Source of the DNA: Saprospiraceae bacterium
Lineage (GTDB): Bacteria; Bacteroidota; Bacteroidia; Chitinophagales; Saprospiraceae
DNA length: 64,000 nt
NCBI GenBank assembly: GCA_026982695.1
Contig: JALSGS010000008.1
Span: forward strand, 31,637-95,636
Direction of reading: 5' to 3'
A program made the translations under genes and the position numbers. The notes under the pieces were generated by a model that saw only the letters and a program-made list of their open reading frames with translations, searched no databases and was not told the DNA's origin. This document shows positions 25,255 through 35,700 of the stretch, in pieces; within the stretch, counting starts at the first letter, position 1, and each line of letters opens with the position of its first letter.

Positions 25255-28200
25255 ATGAAAAAACTCTCAATGGTTGTGATGCTGGTGCTATTTGGCATCG
25301 GGACGATGCTGGCCCAGCGCACCGTGACGGGTAAGGTCACCGATGTGAACGGTGAGCCGCTCATCGGTGCCAGTATCCTGGTGAAGGGTACATCTACGGG
25401 TACCGTTACTGACTTAGATGGTAGCTTCTCGTTAGAAGTGCCCGAGGGCGCCAACACTCTGGTGGTGAGCTACACGGGCTATGCTACCAAAGAAGTAGAG
25501 CTTGGCGCTTCAAACGTAGTGGACATCCAACTGGAGCCCTACGCTGAAGAGCTCAGTGAAGTAGTCGTGACGGGTTTGGGTATCCGAAAGGAGAAAAAAG
25601 CTCTGGGTTATGGTGTCTCTACGATCTCTACCGATCTGGTAACCAACCGCCCACAGGCTGACATCGGTCGTATCTTGCGCGGTAAGGCTACCGGTGTGGA
25701 CATTACCCAGACTTCAGGTCTGGCTGGTTCGGGTACCAACATTATCATTCGCGGTTACTCTTCGATTACGGGTAGTAACCAGCCACTCTTTATCGTGGAC
25801 GGTGTGCCCTTCGATGCATCCACTAATGCGGACCGCAATTTCGTTCAGGGTGGTGCCACGGCTTCGAGTCGTTTCCTCGACTTAGACCCTAACAACATCG
25901 CAGAGATTAGCATTCTGAAAGGTTTGAGTGCTACAGTGCTGTATGGAGAGGCAGGTCGCAACGGGGTGATTCTCATTACCACTAAGAACGGCCAAGGCTT
26001 GGGTTCTGATGAAGGCTTTGAAGTCACATTGAATCAAACGGTACACTTTACCGAAATCGCCAACTTACCCAGATATCAGAACACTTATGGCAACGGCTTT
26101 TCGGGCAACTTCGGTTGGTTCTTCTCGAACTGGGGCCCGGCTTTCACCGTGCGCGGTAGCAATGGTATTGCCGAAGACGGTACGATAGAGCACCCCTATG
26201 ATCAGCCACAGTACTGGGATGACTTCCCCGAGTTCCGCGGTGTGCGCTATCCCTACAAGCCTTATCCCTCTGTAGAGAACTTCTTCGATACGGGGATGGG
26301 TACCAACACTTCGGTGCGTATTGCCAAGAATTTGGGCAATAACACCTCTATGAGTGCTACCTATACCTACTTTACTGATGAAGGCTTTACCCCACGTGAT
26401 GCACAAGGCAATAAGACCAACTTCCTTCAAAAGCACAACTTCGGTCTGGGTGCTCAGACTAAGCTGAATAATGGTCTAAACTTGCGCGCTACGTTCAACT
26501 ACATTCAGAACGATCGCGTGACGCCTCCTGCAGCAGTTGGTTTTGGTTCAAACCCTGCTGGTGCTTCGCTCTTTGCCAACCTGATCTACACTCCACGTAG
26601 CATCGATCTGCTGAATTTGCCGTATGAGAGCCCCATCGATGGCTCGATGGTATACTACCGCCGTGGTTCGGCTATCCAGAACCCATTGTGGACGCTTAAC
26701 CACGCACGCGACAAGGAAGCTATTCGTCGCTTCTTTACGACTTTGGAAGCTTCCTATGAGTTGGCTCCTTGGTTGACGGCTCTGTATCGCGTAGGTATTG
26801 ACCAATACACGCAGCAGCAACGTCGCGAAATCGACAAAGGCGGATCTCAAGTGCCCAATGGTGAGCTGACTACTTCAACGCGCTTAAATCGCATTACTGA
26901 CCAGGTGTTCAACTTGATGTATGAAACGCAGTTGAACGACAACTTCTCTATCGACGGTGTGGTTGGCTTCAATATTCGCAGTGAAGGCCGCGATTTCCAG
27001 ATGACGCAGAGCACCAACCAGTTCATCTTTGGCTTGCTGACACATGACAACTTCATCGATCATGTCAGTAGCTCTGCTCAGAGCCGTGAGAACACCCTAG
27101 GCCTTTACGGGACCGCTACAATCGGTTACAAGAGCTTCTTCTATGTAAACTTGCAGGCGCGCAACGACTGGACCTCGACGCTCGAACAGGCTAACCGTTC
27201 GATTTTCTACCCTTCGGGTAGTATCGCGTTCATTCCCACTGAAGCAATTCCTAGTTTGCAAGGCAACGAGTTGCTCAACTACTTGAAACTGCGTGTAGGT
27301 TACGGTACGTCGGCAGGTTATCCCGATCCTTATCAGACGCGCAGTATTCTAGCTGCTTCGACCAATGTGTTTATAACACCCGGTGGTCAAACACTGAATA
27401 CGCACTCGGTAAGCAACCGTTTGGGTAACCCCAACCTCACGCCTGAATTGCACAAGGAGACGGAATTCGGTCTGGAGGGTCGCTTCCTCAAAAACCGCGT
27501 AGGTGTTGATCTGTCGCTGTATCAAAAGATATCGACAGATTTGATCATCGACTTGGATTTGGATCCCGCCACGGGCTATACCAACACGACGGTGAACGCC
27601 GCTGAGGTAGAAAACAAGGGGGTTGAACTGGAACTGAACCTCGTTCCGGTCAAGAGCAATAACTTCACTTGGGACATTCGCCTCAACTATACCAGCTATC
27701 AGAATACTGTAAATCGCATCTTCGAAGGTGTAGACCGTGTACTGATCGCTGGTTTCTCGAACTTAGGCAACTTTGCCATTCCGGGTGAACCTTATGGCGT
27801 AATTCTCGGTATCCCTTACGAGCGTCTCAATGGCGAGCGCTTGGTAGGTGCTGATGGCAACTACGTGCCGGCTGGCGACTTGGCGCCCATTGGCAATCCC
27901 ATTCCCAACTATACCGCTAACTGGATCAACACCATCACTTGGAAGAACCTCTCGTTCGACTTCCAGTGGATGTACATAGATGGTGGCGATATCTACTCGA
28001 TTCAGACAGCTACCATGTTGGCTCGTGGTAATACGATCGATACAGACTTCGACCGCTTCTTGCCTGTGATCTTGCCAGGTGTAAAGGCCGATGGTACGCC
28101 TAACGACATTCAAGCTTATATCGGTGACGTGTCGTTCCGTGCATACTTCTTCGCTGACGAAGGTGCGATCTTCGATGGTACCGTGATCCGCCTGCGTGAA

Positions 28201-28431
28201 GTAGGCCTTTCGTACGACCTGCCGTCGTCCTTGCTCGAGAACACGCCCTTCGGCTCGGCTTCGTTCCGCCTATACGGTGAAAACCTCTTCTTCAAGGCGC
28301 CGAACTTCCCCGAAGGTGTGAACTACGATCCCGATGTAGTAAGTACGGGTGTGGGCAACGGTCGCGGCATGGAGTTCGTGACAGGTCCTACGGCACGTAA
28401 GTACGGCGTCAACTTGAGCCTCACCTTCTAA
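25255..28431 (+). CDS. SusC/RagA-family TonB-linked outer-membrane transporter
   Basis: SusC proteins are TonB-dependent outer-membrane barrels that import nutrients handed over by their SusD lid. The 1,058-residue protein has a signal peptide (to MLAQ), a carboxypeptidase-regulatory-like domain (residues 22-100: TVTGKVTDVNGEPLIGASI), a TonB-box-like SEVVVTGLGI, a plug domain with the RagA signature around GSNQPLFIVDGVPFD and LYGEAGRNGVILITTK, and a large barrel ending in a C-terminal Phe (LSLTF). Codon use looks more biased than in neighbours (many GGT, CGT/CGC, AAC), as in highly expressed genes. It is the first gene of a SusC-SusD-lipoprotein operon. The substrate is unknown; no glycosidase is adjacent. 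Confidence 0.95.
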   Translation: MKKLSMVVMLVLFGIGTMLAQRTVTGKVTDVNGEPLIGASILVKGTSTGTVTDLDGSFSLEVPEGANTLVVSYTGYATKEVELGASNVVDIQLEPYAEELSEVVVTGLGIRKEKKALGYGVSTISTDLVTNRPQADIGRILRGKATGVDITQTSGLAGSGTNIIIRGYSSITGSNQPLFIVDGVPFDASTNADRNFVQGGATASSRFLDLDPNNIAEISILKGLSATVLYGEAGRNGVILITTKNGQGLGSDEGFEVTLNQTVHFTEIANLPRYQNTYGNGFSGNFGWFFSNWGPAFTVRGSNGIAEDGTIEHPYDQPQYWDDFPEFRGVRYPYKPYPSVENFFDTGMGTNTSVRIAKNLGNNTSMSATYTYFTDEGFTPRDAQGNKTNFLQKHNFGLGAQTKLNNGLNLRATFNYIQNDRVTPPAAVGFGSNPAGASLFANLIYTPRSIDLLNLPYESPIDGSMVYYRRGSAIQNPLWTLNHARDKEAIRRFFTTLEASYELAPWLTALYRVGIDQYTQQQRREIDKGGSQVPNGELTTSTRLNRITDQVFNLMYETQLNDNFSIDGVVGFNIRSEGRDFQMTQSTNQFIFGLLTHDNFIDHVSSSAQSRENTLGLYGTATIGYKSFFYVNLQARNDWTSTLEQANRSIFYPSGSIAFIPTEAIPSLQGNELLNYLKLRVGYGTSAGYPDPYQTRSILAASTNVFITPGGQTLNTHSVSNRLGNPNLTPELHKETEFGLEGRFLKNRVGVDLSLYQKISTDLIIDLDLDPATGYTNTTVNAAEVENKGVELELNLVPVKSNNFTWDIRLNYTSYQNTVNRIFEGVDRVLIAGFSNLGNFAIPGEPYGVILGIPYERLNGERLVGADGNYVPAGDLAPIGNPIPNYTANWINTITWKNLSFDFQWMYIDGGDIYSIQTATMLARGNTIDTDFDRFLPVILPGVKADGTPNDIQAYIGDVSFRAYFFADEGAIFDGTVIRLREVGLSYDLPSSLLENTPFGSASFRLYGENLFFKAPNFPEGVNYDPDVVSTGVGNGRGMEFVTGPTARKYGVNLSLTF

Positions 28432-28492
28432 TGCAGTTCCGTGTGGAGTCTGAATAGAGTAGATTTCAATAAAAATTGAAAAATAGACAATT

Positions 28493-30220
28493 ATGAAATT
28501 TTCAAATAAATTGTGGATCCTAGTCCTGGTGCTAGGGGTGGCGTCATGTAATATGACCGACCTCAACCTACAGGACAACCCCAACGCGGTTTCGCCCGAC
28601 AAGGCAAACCCCAATGATTTGTTCAACAATATCCAGTTGAATGTAGCCAACTTTTTCCAAGGCACATGGGGTTTTGCAGGTGGTGTGACTCGTATGCGCC
28701 ATTGGGGTGGTGGCTTTACCTATAATGACGCTTTCCGTGCTACCAATTTTGATGGCTTATGGACCACTGCCTATGCCAATATTTTCCCCGATGTGGATGC
28801 GTTGGTGACCATTGCTAACGAGCGTGGCTTAGACGTACACGCTGGCATGGCCAAGATCTTGAAGGCCTATGTGATGATTGTTTTGGTGGACCTATTCGGC
28901 GATGTGCCTTACAGCGAAGCCGGTCAGGGCACTGATGTAATCAGCCCCAATGCGGACCCCGGTGCTGAAGTATATGCGGCTGCTGAGGCTTTGCTCGATG
29001 AAGCCATTGCCCAGCTGGAGGCTACTGAAGCGGCACCACCCACTAACGATCTGTTTTATGGCGGCGACGTGGCCAAGTGGATCACTGCAGCCAAAACGCT
29101 GAAGCTGCGTATGGCGGTAACCACGCGTTTGGTAGATGGCCAAGCTGCTGATAAAATCAACAAGTTGGTTGCTGACGGTGATTTGATTGATGAAAGTAGC
29201 GAAGATTTCCAGTTTGCTTACAGCACCAACCGCAACAATCCAGATAGCCGCCATCCATTCTACACAAACTCGTACGAGTCGAACGACGGTACCTACATGG
29301 CTAACTACTACATGTGGTTGTTGGCTTATGAGAAGCTCGACAGCAACGGCGACCCTGTAACTGATCCGCGCATCCGCTGGTATTTCTATCGCCAAGTAAG
29401 CGATGCATTTGCACAAGAGCAAAACGTATACTCGTGTATTTTCAGCGAGTTGCCTGATCAGACCAAGAAGCCGGATCACTACATCCAGGTAGATCCGCGT
29501 TTGCCTTACTGCGTGCTGGAGATGGGATATTACGGTCGGGATCACCTGAACGGCTCGGGTATTCCACCTGATGGTCCGATCCGCACCGTATATGGCTTGT
29601 ACCCAGGTGGTGGCATGTTCGATGACAACCAGTTCACCTACACCCAGCAGCAGGGTACGCTCGGTGCGCGTGGTGCAGGCATTGCTCCCATATTGTTGGC
29701 TTCGTACGTAGACTTTATGCGTGCAGAAGCTGCACTGACATTAGGCACCAACGACGATGCGCGTGCATTGCTCGAAAGTGGTATCCGCAAGTCGATGGCC
29801 AAGGTCATGAGCTTTACTTCGCCGCAGTTTTCGCAAACTATTCAGATTGGCCCCAACACGGGCACTGTAGAAGATCTGTTGGTAGCTCCAGCTATGGCCA
29901 AGGTCGATGACTACGTAGCTTATGTATTAGATCAGTGGGATAATGCTGCTGATGATACCGAGCGCCTCAATATTCTGATGAAGGAATACCTCATCGCGCT
30001 TTGGGGTAACGGTATTGAAGCATATAACGCATTCCGCCGTACGGGTATGCCGCTTAAGATTCAGCCGACCATTGAGCCGGCTTCATTCCAGCCCGATGGC
30101 TCGCTGTTTACCTACTCGGCACTGTATCCTTCTGTATACGTCAACCGTAACCAGAATGCGGTGCAGAAGACCGTTACCGATCGCGTATGGTGGGATGACG
30201 GTTCTGTGAAACTGTATTGA
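28493..30220 (+). CDS. SusD/RagB-family outer-membrane lipoprotein (SusD-like 2)
   Basis: SusD-like lipoproteins form the surface lid that captures substrate for SusC. The 575-residue product has a lipobox (GVASC at residues 15-19), NMTDLNLQDNPNAV at the mature start and the MRMRHWGG-type region, then paired TPR-like helices (YAAAEALLDEAIAQLEAT; WITAAKTLKLRMAV) and a late EYLIALWGNGIEAYNAFRRTGMP, all typical of the SusD-like 2 group often called nutrient-binding outer-membrane lipoprotein. It follows SusC by 61 bases. Confidence 0.93.
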   Translation: MKFSNKLWILVLVLGVASCNMTDLNLQDNPNAVSPDKANPNDLFNNIQLNVANFFQGTWGFAGGVTRMRHWGGGFTYNDAFRATNFDGLWTTAYANIFPDVDALVTIANERGLDVHAGMAKILKAYVMIVLVDLFGDVPYSEAGQGTDVISPNADPGAEVYAAAEALLDEAIAQLEATEAAPPTNDLFYGGDVAKWITAAKTLKLRMAVTTRLVDGQAADKINKLVADGDLIDESSEDFQFAYSTNRNNPDSRHPFYTNSYESNDGTYMANYYMWLLAYEKLDSNGDPVTDPRIRWYFYRQVSDAFAQEQNVYSCIFSELPDQTKKPDHYIQVDPRLPYCVLEMGYYGRDHLNGSGIPPDGPIRTVYGLYPGGGMFDDNQFTYTQQQGTLGARGAGIAPILLASYVDFMRAEAALTLGTNDDARALLESGIRKSMAKVMSFTSPQFSQTIQIGPNTGTVEDLLVAPAMAKVDDYVAYVLDQWDNAADDTERLNILMKEYLIALWGNGIEAYNAFRRTGMPLKIQPTIEPASFQPDGSLFTYSALYPSVYVNRNQNAVQKTVTDRVWWDDGSVKLY

Positions 30221-30325
30221 TGAGTGACAAGGTAATCGGATTGCCCCTTGAGGGCAGTCTGCTCCACCTTGTAATTTCCATCTACAGTGGATTTTGTATC
30301 AACCATTTCAAAAAAGATTTCAACC

Positions 30326-31270
30326 ATGTTGAAAAAGCTTTCATTTTTTTCCATAACATTGGCGGCCCTGCTGATCTCGTCGTGTGCCGATCCGAATAAA
30401 AGTCCGATCCTGACGTTCGACATTGTGGGCAAGGGCGCCTATCCGCGTTTGGTAGAAGAGACACCACGCGAGCTTGATTTGGCCAACTTAGGCTCGGCTG
30501 CTTACTCCTATTCTGTAGAGTTGGTGGACCTCGAGAAAGGTGCCTTGGTCTCTCAATATGATTTGGATGTGACTTACATCGATAACAATCCCGATAACGG
30601 GGACAACTCGGCAGGCCCTATGCGTCTGCGCTCGATCAGCTCGGCAGATTTTGCGACTAACGCCAATGGCTTCAAGCAGGTAGATGTCACGGTGACCTTG
30701 CAAGAGCTGCTTAGCTTGTTTGGCCTGGACGCTGCTGATCTGAAGGCCAACGATCAATTCTACTTCTTCACGACGCTGACGATGAATGATGGTCGTTCCT
30801 TCTCAGCCGACAACTCTTCGGCTGCGGTGAATGGCCCAGCTTTCCAGGCCCATTTCGAATGGGTACTAAAAGCTACCTGTCCATTGCCTGACGACATCTT
30901 TGTAGGTGCTTATATGTTGACCTATGATCCACCTATTACGGATGGCTTTGGTTCGTCGCTGCGCGAAGAGGTAGTGACCTTGCGCACGGTAGCGGGCTCG
31001 TCTACGCAGCGCGCGTTCGATGCTTGTTACTTGGAGCAGTATGGTTGCTTTGACGTAACGGTGAAAATTGACTTCGTCTGTGATCAGGTCGTATTGCTGA
31101 CTACCGATACGGGTGTAGGTTGTGGCAACAACATCATCTTCCGCCCGGGTGCAGGCAATCCTATCGACATCACAGATCCCACCGCCACGATTGTCGTGGA
31201 ATACATGGAGGCTACCGGCGACTGCGGTTTGGGCTCTCCAGCCCGTCGTATGGTGCTGACGCCTCAGTAA
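30326..31270 (+). CDS. Lipoprotein of unknown function, third gene of the SusC/D operon
   Basis: The start is the ATG at 30326 (MLKKLSFFSITLAALLISSC); a GTG at 30287 would add 13 residues before the signal. The lipobox places the lipidated Cys at residue 20. The 295-residue mature part is beta-rich and acidic, with one early Ig-like block (TFDIVGKGAYPRLVEETPREL) and a C-terminal half holding seven Cys (ACYLEQYGCFDVTVKIDFVC, VGCGNN, GDCGLG) that could form disulfides. It resembles the accessory surface lipoproteins (SusE/F-like) that often follow SusD, but no family is recognised. A small hairpin (TGCCC/GGGCA, 30242-30256) lies in the gap after SusD. A strong terminator follows. Confidence 0.75.
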   Translation: MLKKLSFFSITLAALLISSCADPNKSPILTFDIVGKGAYPRLVEETPRELDLANLGSAAYSYSVELVDLEKGALVSQYDLDVTYIDNNPDNGDNSAGPMRLRSISSADFATNANGFKQVDVTVTLQELLSLFGLDAADLKANDQFYFFTTLTMNDGRSFSADNSSAAVNGPAFQAHFEWVLKATCPLPDDIFVGAYMLTYDPPITDGFGSSLREEVVTLRTVAGSSTQRAFDACYLEQYGCFDVTVKIDFVCDQVVLLTTDTGVGCGNNIIFRPGAGNPIDITDPTATIVVEYMEATGDCGLGSPARRMVLTPQ

Positions 31271-31616
31271 GGAGCTATTCCATCTGGCAATTTCGCATTT
31301 GTGAGAATACAACCGCCTGTGTCGATCCACGACACAGGCGGTTTTTTTATGGGACTTTAAGCCCGTTTTGGGAAGATAGTTTTTGGAAAAAGGGAGTGTG
31401 TTTGTGAAAATTTGGCTTTTAATCACTCCGATAATCGCTAACTTGGTTTGAAAGCCAAGTTGCTTATTGAAAATTTTTCAAAAAGTCAAGAGTAGTAGAA
31501 AAAATGGCAACTTTTTTGAGTGCTAAGGCGTACTAAGCTAAGGCCATGCTTCGTGTCTATCATTTATCTGCAAGGCTATAACTCCAAATTGTCCAAATAG
31601 CAAAAACCGGATGCCC
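31271..31616. other. Intergenic region before the primary sigma gene
   Basis: It contains the terminator at 31311-31348, an inverted repeat AACTTGG/CCAAGTT at 31440-31461 of unknown role, and the leader motif CAAAAACCG at 31601-31609. No exact TAnnTTTG was found; the sigma promoter could not be placed. No RNA gene is recognised. Confidence 0.4.
31311..31348 (+). terminator. Strong rho-independent terminator of the SusC/D operon
   Basis: A perfect 14-pair stem (AACCGCCTGTGTCG and its complement) closes a five-base loop ATCCA and runs into TTTTTTT. It lies 40 bases after the last gene of the operon. Confidence 0.9.
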
Positions 31617-32483
31617 ATGCGTCAATTGAAAATTACCAACAAAATTACCTCTAGAGAAAGCCTTGCTCTGGAAAAGTATCTCAACGATATTGGGAAGATC
31701 GATATGCTCACGGCAGAGGAAGAGGCTGAGCTGGCTCGTCGGATCAGAGAGGGGGACCAGGAAGCGCTCGATCGGTTGACAAAGGCCAACTTGCGCTTTG
31801 TCGTTTCGGTGGCCAAGCAGTATCAAAATCAAGGGCTTTCACTCAGCGACCTGATCAATGAAGGCAATGTGGGGTTGATGAAAGCAGCCCGTCGTTTTGA
31901 CGAAACGAAAGGATTTAAATTCATCTCCTATGCAGTATGGTGGATCCGTCAGTCCATTTTGCAGGCCATTGTGGAATATTCGCGCATTGTGCGTCTGCCA
32001 CTCAATAAGGTAGGCTCTTACAACAAGGTCAATCAGGCCTTTCAGTCTTTTGTACAAGAATTTGAGCGCGAGCCTACACTCGATGAATTGGCTGAGCTGC
32101 TCGACATGACGCCGCGCGAGGTAGCCAATGTATTGAAAGGCGGGGGGCGCCATCAATCAGTTGATGCACCACTTAGTGGCGAAGACGGTGATGCAACCCT
32201 GCTGGACCTCATCGCTAGCGATGAGTCGGCCTTACCCGATGAAGGGTTAATGGCCGAATCGCTCAAAAAGGAACTTCAAGAAAACCTCAGCATGCTCACG
32301 CCCCGCGAGCGCGAAGTCCTCTCTGCTTATTACGGTCTCAATGGTCAAAAACCACTCACCTTGGAAGAAATCGGTGAACTCTTTGGACTCACCCGTGAGC
32401 GTGTCCGGCAGGTGAAGGAACGCGCCATACGCCGATTGCGCAAATCGCGCAGCCGCAATGAGTTGCGCTCTTATTTGGGTTAA
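31617..32483 (+). CDS. rpoD: Primary RNA polymerase sigma factor (SigA/RpoD), short Bacteroidota form
   Basis: The protein directs RNA polymerase to housekeeping promoters. It begins [11 protein letters not shown], the standard start in this phylum; an in-frame ATG six bases earlier is rejected. Region 1.2 ([19 protein letters not shown]), region 2 ([25 protein letters not shown], then [15 protein letters not shown]), region 3 ([18 protein letters not shown]) and region 4 ([15 protein letters not shown] and [20 protein letters not shown]) are all present. At 288 residues it lacks the long region 1.1 of E. coli sigma-70, as is normal for Bacteroidota. Such factors recognise TTG-N~20-TAnnTTTG promoters, copies of which occur through this window. 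Confidence 0.95.
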   Translation: MRQLKITNKITSRESLALEKYLNDIGKIDMLTAEEEAELARRIREGDQEALDRLTKANLRFVVSVAKQYQNQGLSLSDLINEGNVGLMKAARRFDETKGFKFISYAVWWIRQSILQAIVEYSRIVRLPLNKVGSYNKVNQAFQSFVQEFEREPTLDELAELLDMTPREVANVLKGGGRHQSVDAPLSGEDGDATLLDLIASDESALPDEGLMAESLKKELQENLSMLTPREREVLSAYYGLNGQKPLTLEEIGELFGLTRERVRQVKERAIRRLRKSRSRNELRSYLG

Positions 32484-32515
32484 ACATCAGCAAAACGACT
32501 TTGGAAAGATCGTGT

Positions 32516-32539
32516 AGCCGGCAAATGCCGGCTTTTTTT
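32516..32539 (+). terminator. Rho-independent terminator of the sigma factor gene
   Basis: The inverted repeat AGCCGGCA/TGCCGGCT is followed at once by TTTTTTT, 32 bases after the stop of the sigma gene. Confidence 0.85.
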
Positions 32540-32554
32540 ATCCTTAAAATAGAG

Positions 32555-32585
32555 TTGGGAGAACTCGATATATGATCTATATTTG
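32555..32585 (+). promoter_or_regulatory. Full -33/-7 promoter of the large secreted protein gene at 32775
   Basis: TTG at 32555-32557, then exactly 20 bases, then TATATTTG at 32578-32585. This is the best promoter in the window. The start of transcription should fall near 32590, giving a leader of about 185 bases that contains two copies of CAAAAACCGATTG. Confidence 0.65.
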
Positions 32586-32631
32586 TCATGTATTGTGACA
32601 AAGACCAAAACTTGCACTACATGCGACAGAC

Positions 32632-32749
32632 CAAAAACCGATTGAATCTCCTCTACACCCATTATTCCGTGGGCCAGTAATTATTATCCCATTCAGCAGG
32701 AATTGCTCTTAGTTTCAAGCGGCGCCCAAGGCATCGCAAAAACCGATTG
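32632..32749 (+). repeat. Two direct copies of CAAAAACCGATTG in a leader
   Basis: The 13-base word occurs exactly at 32632-32644 and at 32737-32749 within the leader of the gene at 32775. A partial copy CAAAAACCGAT is at 36634-36644 and CAAAAACCG at 31601-31609, all in non-coding sequence. Confidence 0.5.
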
Positions 32750-32774
32750 CGTACATAGATAACGTACTATTCCT

Positions 32775-35700
32775 ATGGACAACACGTTTACTTTTTTTTC
32801 TAACGATCTGAGAAATAAGTACATAGCTACATGTGTCTTGCTGTTTTTAGTGGTTTTTCGCCCAAATGTGACGGCACAATGTACCATGATTTGCAACAAT
32901 TTCGTGTCGGTAAGTCTGGATCAGAGCTGTGAGGCAGAGGTGTTGTACGACATGGTGTTGGAAGACCCTAACAATCCGCTTATCTGTACCCCTAATGGGC
33001 CGACCAACTACCTCATTGAGGTATATGATGCGTTGGGCAACCTCTTGCCTACAAGTCCCTTTGTTACCGTTGATGAGTTGGGACAAGTACTTACTGTGAA
33101 AGCCATCCACATTCCCACGGGCAATTTCTGCAATACTAACTTAGTTGTAGAAGACAACCTTGCCCCACAGCTTACATGCCCACCTGACGTGACTATTGCC
33201 TGTACGCAAAATCCCGACACAACACTTACAGGATTGCCTGTGGTGAACGACTGTGTAAACTTCTCCCTCTCTTTGTCCGATCTCTACCAGAACAATGGTT
33301 GTGTTGATCCCAAGGGACAGGTCTTGCGCACGTGGACTGCAGTAGATGACTATGGCAATGCAGCAGTATGCACCCAGCTCATTTATGTGGCGCTTCCGCA
33401 AAATGCAGATGTGACCTTTCCGCCCGATTACGACGATCAAGACCAGCCGGCGCTCGACTGTGATAACGCGCAAACCGATACGTCATTTACTGGGCAGCCT
33501 ACCATTGCAGGGCTTCCTATCCCTACGGGTGGGGAATGTCAGATGTCGGTTTCGTTTTCGGATCAAATCGTGCAGGGCTGTGGTGGTAGCTATACGATCC
33601 AACGCAGCTGGACAATAGTCAATTGGTGTAGCGGTCAAATACTCAGTGATATCCAAGTTATTGCGGTGAAGGATACCGAGCCGCCCGTGATTGATTGTCC
33701 TGCCCAACTCACTGTGGGTACCAACTACTCAACGATGTGTGTGGCCGATGTCGTGTTGCCACCTGCTATCATTACGGATAATTGCGCCAGCACTTTTAAC
33801 GTATCGGTTTTTGGCCCTACAGGAGTGATGAATAATAATGGCGGCACATTGACGGGATTGCCCCAGGGCACCCATACGCTCACTTGGCAAGCTGTAGACC
33901 CTTGCGGCAATGTAGGTACCTGTACCACAATAGTGGAAGTAGTCGATGATTTGGCGCCTACAGCTGTGTGTGACCAGCTCACTACCGTATCGCTCAATAC
34001 GGATGGCACTGCTGTGGTCAATGCTGCCACCTTCGATGATGGTAGTTATGATAACTGCTGTATGATGGGCTTTGAAGTACGTCGCATGGCTGATGCTTGT
34101 GGCGTAGGTACTAATTTTGGTCCAACAGCTGTCTTTTGCTGTGCCGATGTAGGAGATACGCTTCAGGTAGCCATGCGGGCCATAGATTGCTATGGCAATA
34201 CGGCTACCTGTGTGGTTCAGGTGATTGTCGAGGACAAAATAGGGCCGTCGATTGCATGCCCTACTGATGTGACGATTCTTTGTGTAGATGATGCCACTGA
34301 TACGAGCTTGACGGGGCTACCCACTGTATTCGACAATTGTGGTGCTGATACAGTGGGCTATACTGATCAGGCCGACCTCAATAGCTGTGGCATAGGTACG
34401 ATTACCCGCACGTGGGCTGTTGTCGATCCCGGAGGATTGATAGCCTCATGTACTCAGCTAATCGCTGTAGTAGATACTACACCTGTTGCGGTGAGCTTTC
34501 CACCTGATATTACCCTGACGACTTGTACCGACAGCACTTCGCTGCATCCGGATAGCCTACCTGCACCATATAACGAGCCCGTATTTTCAGGCAATGATTG
34601 TGAGCTTCTCGCCGTGAGCTATGACGACACCTATTTCCCGGTGGCTGATAATGCTTGCTTCAAAATTGTACGTACTTGGAGCGTGATCAACTGGTGTACT
34701 TGGGATCCCAATGATCCTACGGATACGGGCTATTACGAAGGTGTACAAGTGTTAAAAGTAGTGGATACTGCACCTCCGCTCATCACTTGCCCTGATGAGC
34801 TCAGCGTTGGCATTACTGACACTACTTGTACAACTACCATCACCTTGCCCGACATCGTCAGCGTGATGGACTGTAGTCCAGAAATCACCACCTCTATCTC
34901 AAGTGACTTAGGTGATGGCCCAGGGCCTTTTGTAGGGGTTGGGCCAGGCACCTATACCATCACCTATACTGTGACAGATGGTTGTGGCAATGCGAGCACT
35001 TGTGCTACTACATTGACGGTAGCTGATGCCAAGCCACCGACGCCGTACTGTATCAATGGATTGGTAGTGGAACTAATGCCCATCGATACCAGTGGTGATG
35101 GTTTTTTCGATACGGGCATGATTGAAATATGGGCTAGTGATTTTGATGCGGGCAGCTATGACAATTGCAGCGCACAGTTGAGCTATTCCTTCTCGTCTGA
35201 TACCAGCCTGACCAGCATGGTGTTGGGGTGCGATAGCATTGGGCAAATACCCTTGATGTTCTGGGTGACGGATGAGGCTGGAAATCAAGACTTTTGCCAG
35301 ACTTATGTAATTGTGCAAGACAACAATGGCGTATGTGTTCCCGTGCCGCCCTCTATTGCAGGTACCATCTACGACGAGATGGGGCAAGGCGTTGCCGATG
35401 TAGTGGTGGGCATTAATGGGGGAATGTCGGCCTTAGACACTACTGGTGTTGATGGCACCTATTTCTTTGCTTTGGTACCACCGGCTAGTGACTACACAGT
35501 CACACCGTACAAAAATTGGGATATTCACAATGGAGTGACCACATTAGATGCACTGCTCATCCGAAAGCACCTACTGGGGATAGAACCGCTGAGTAGCCCT
35601 CTCAAAATGATTGCAGCTGATGTGAATAACAGCCATTCACTCAGTATCAGCGATATGATCGCCATACGCAGAGTGGTACTGTGGGAAGCAGACACCTTCC

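Noticed and set aside
28892..29545. Open frame of 217 codons on the minus strand inside the SusD gene
   Set aside because: Antisense to a well-supported lipoprotein gene; no motif, signal or start site.
31440..31461. Inverted repeat AACTTGG/CCAAGTT upstream of the sigma gene
   Set aside because: No T-tract and no match to a known operator; seven pairs in an AT-rich gap can arise by chance, so I list it only as a landmark.
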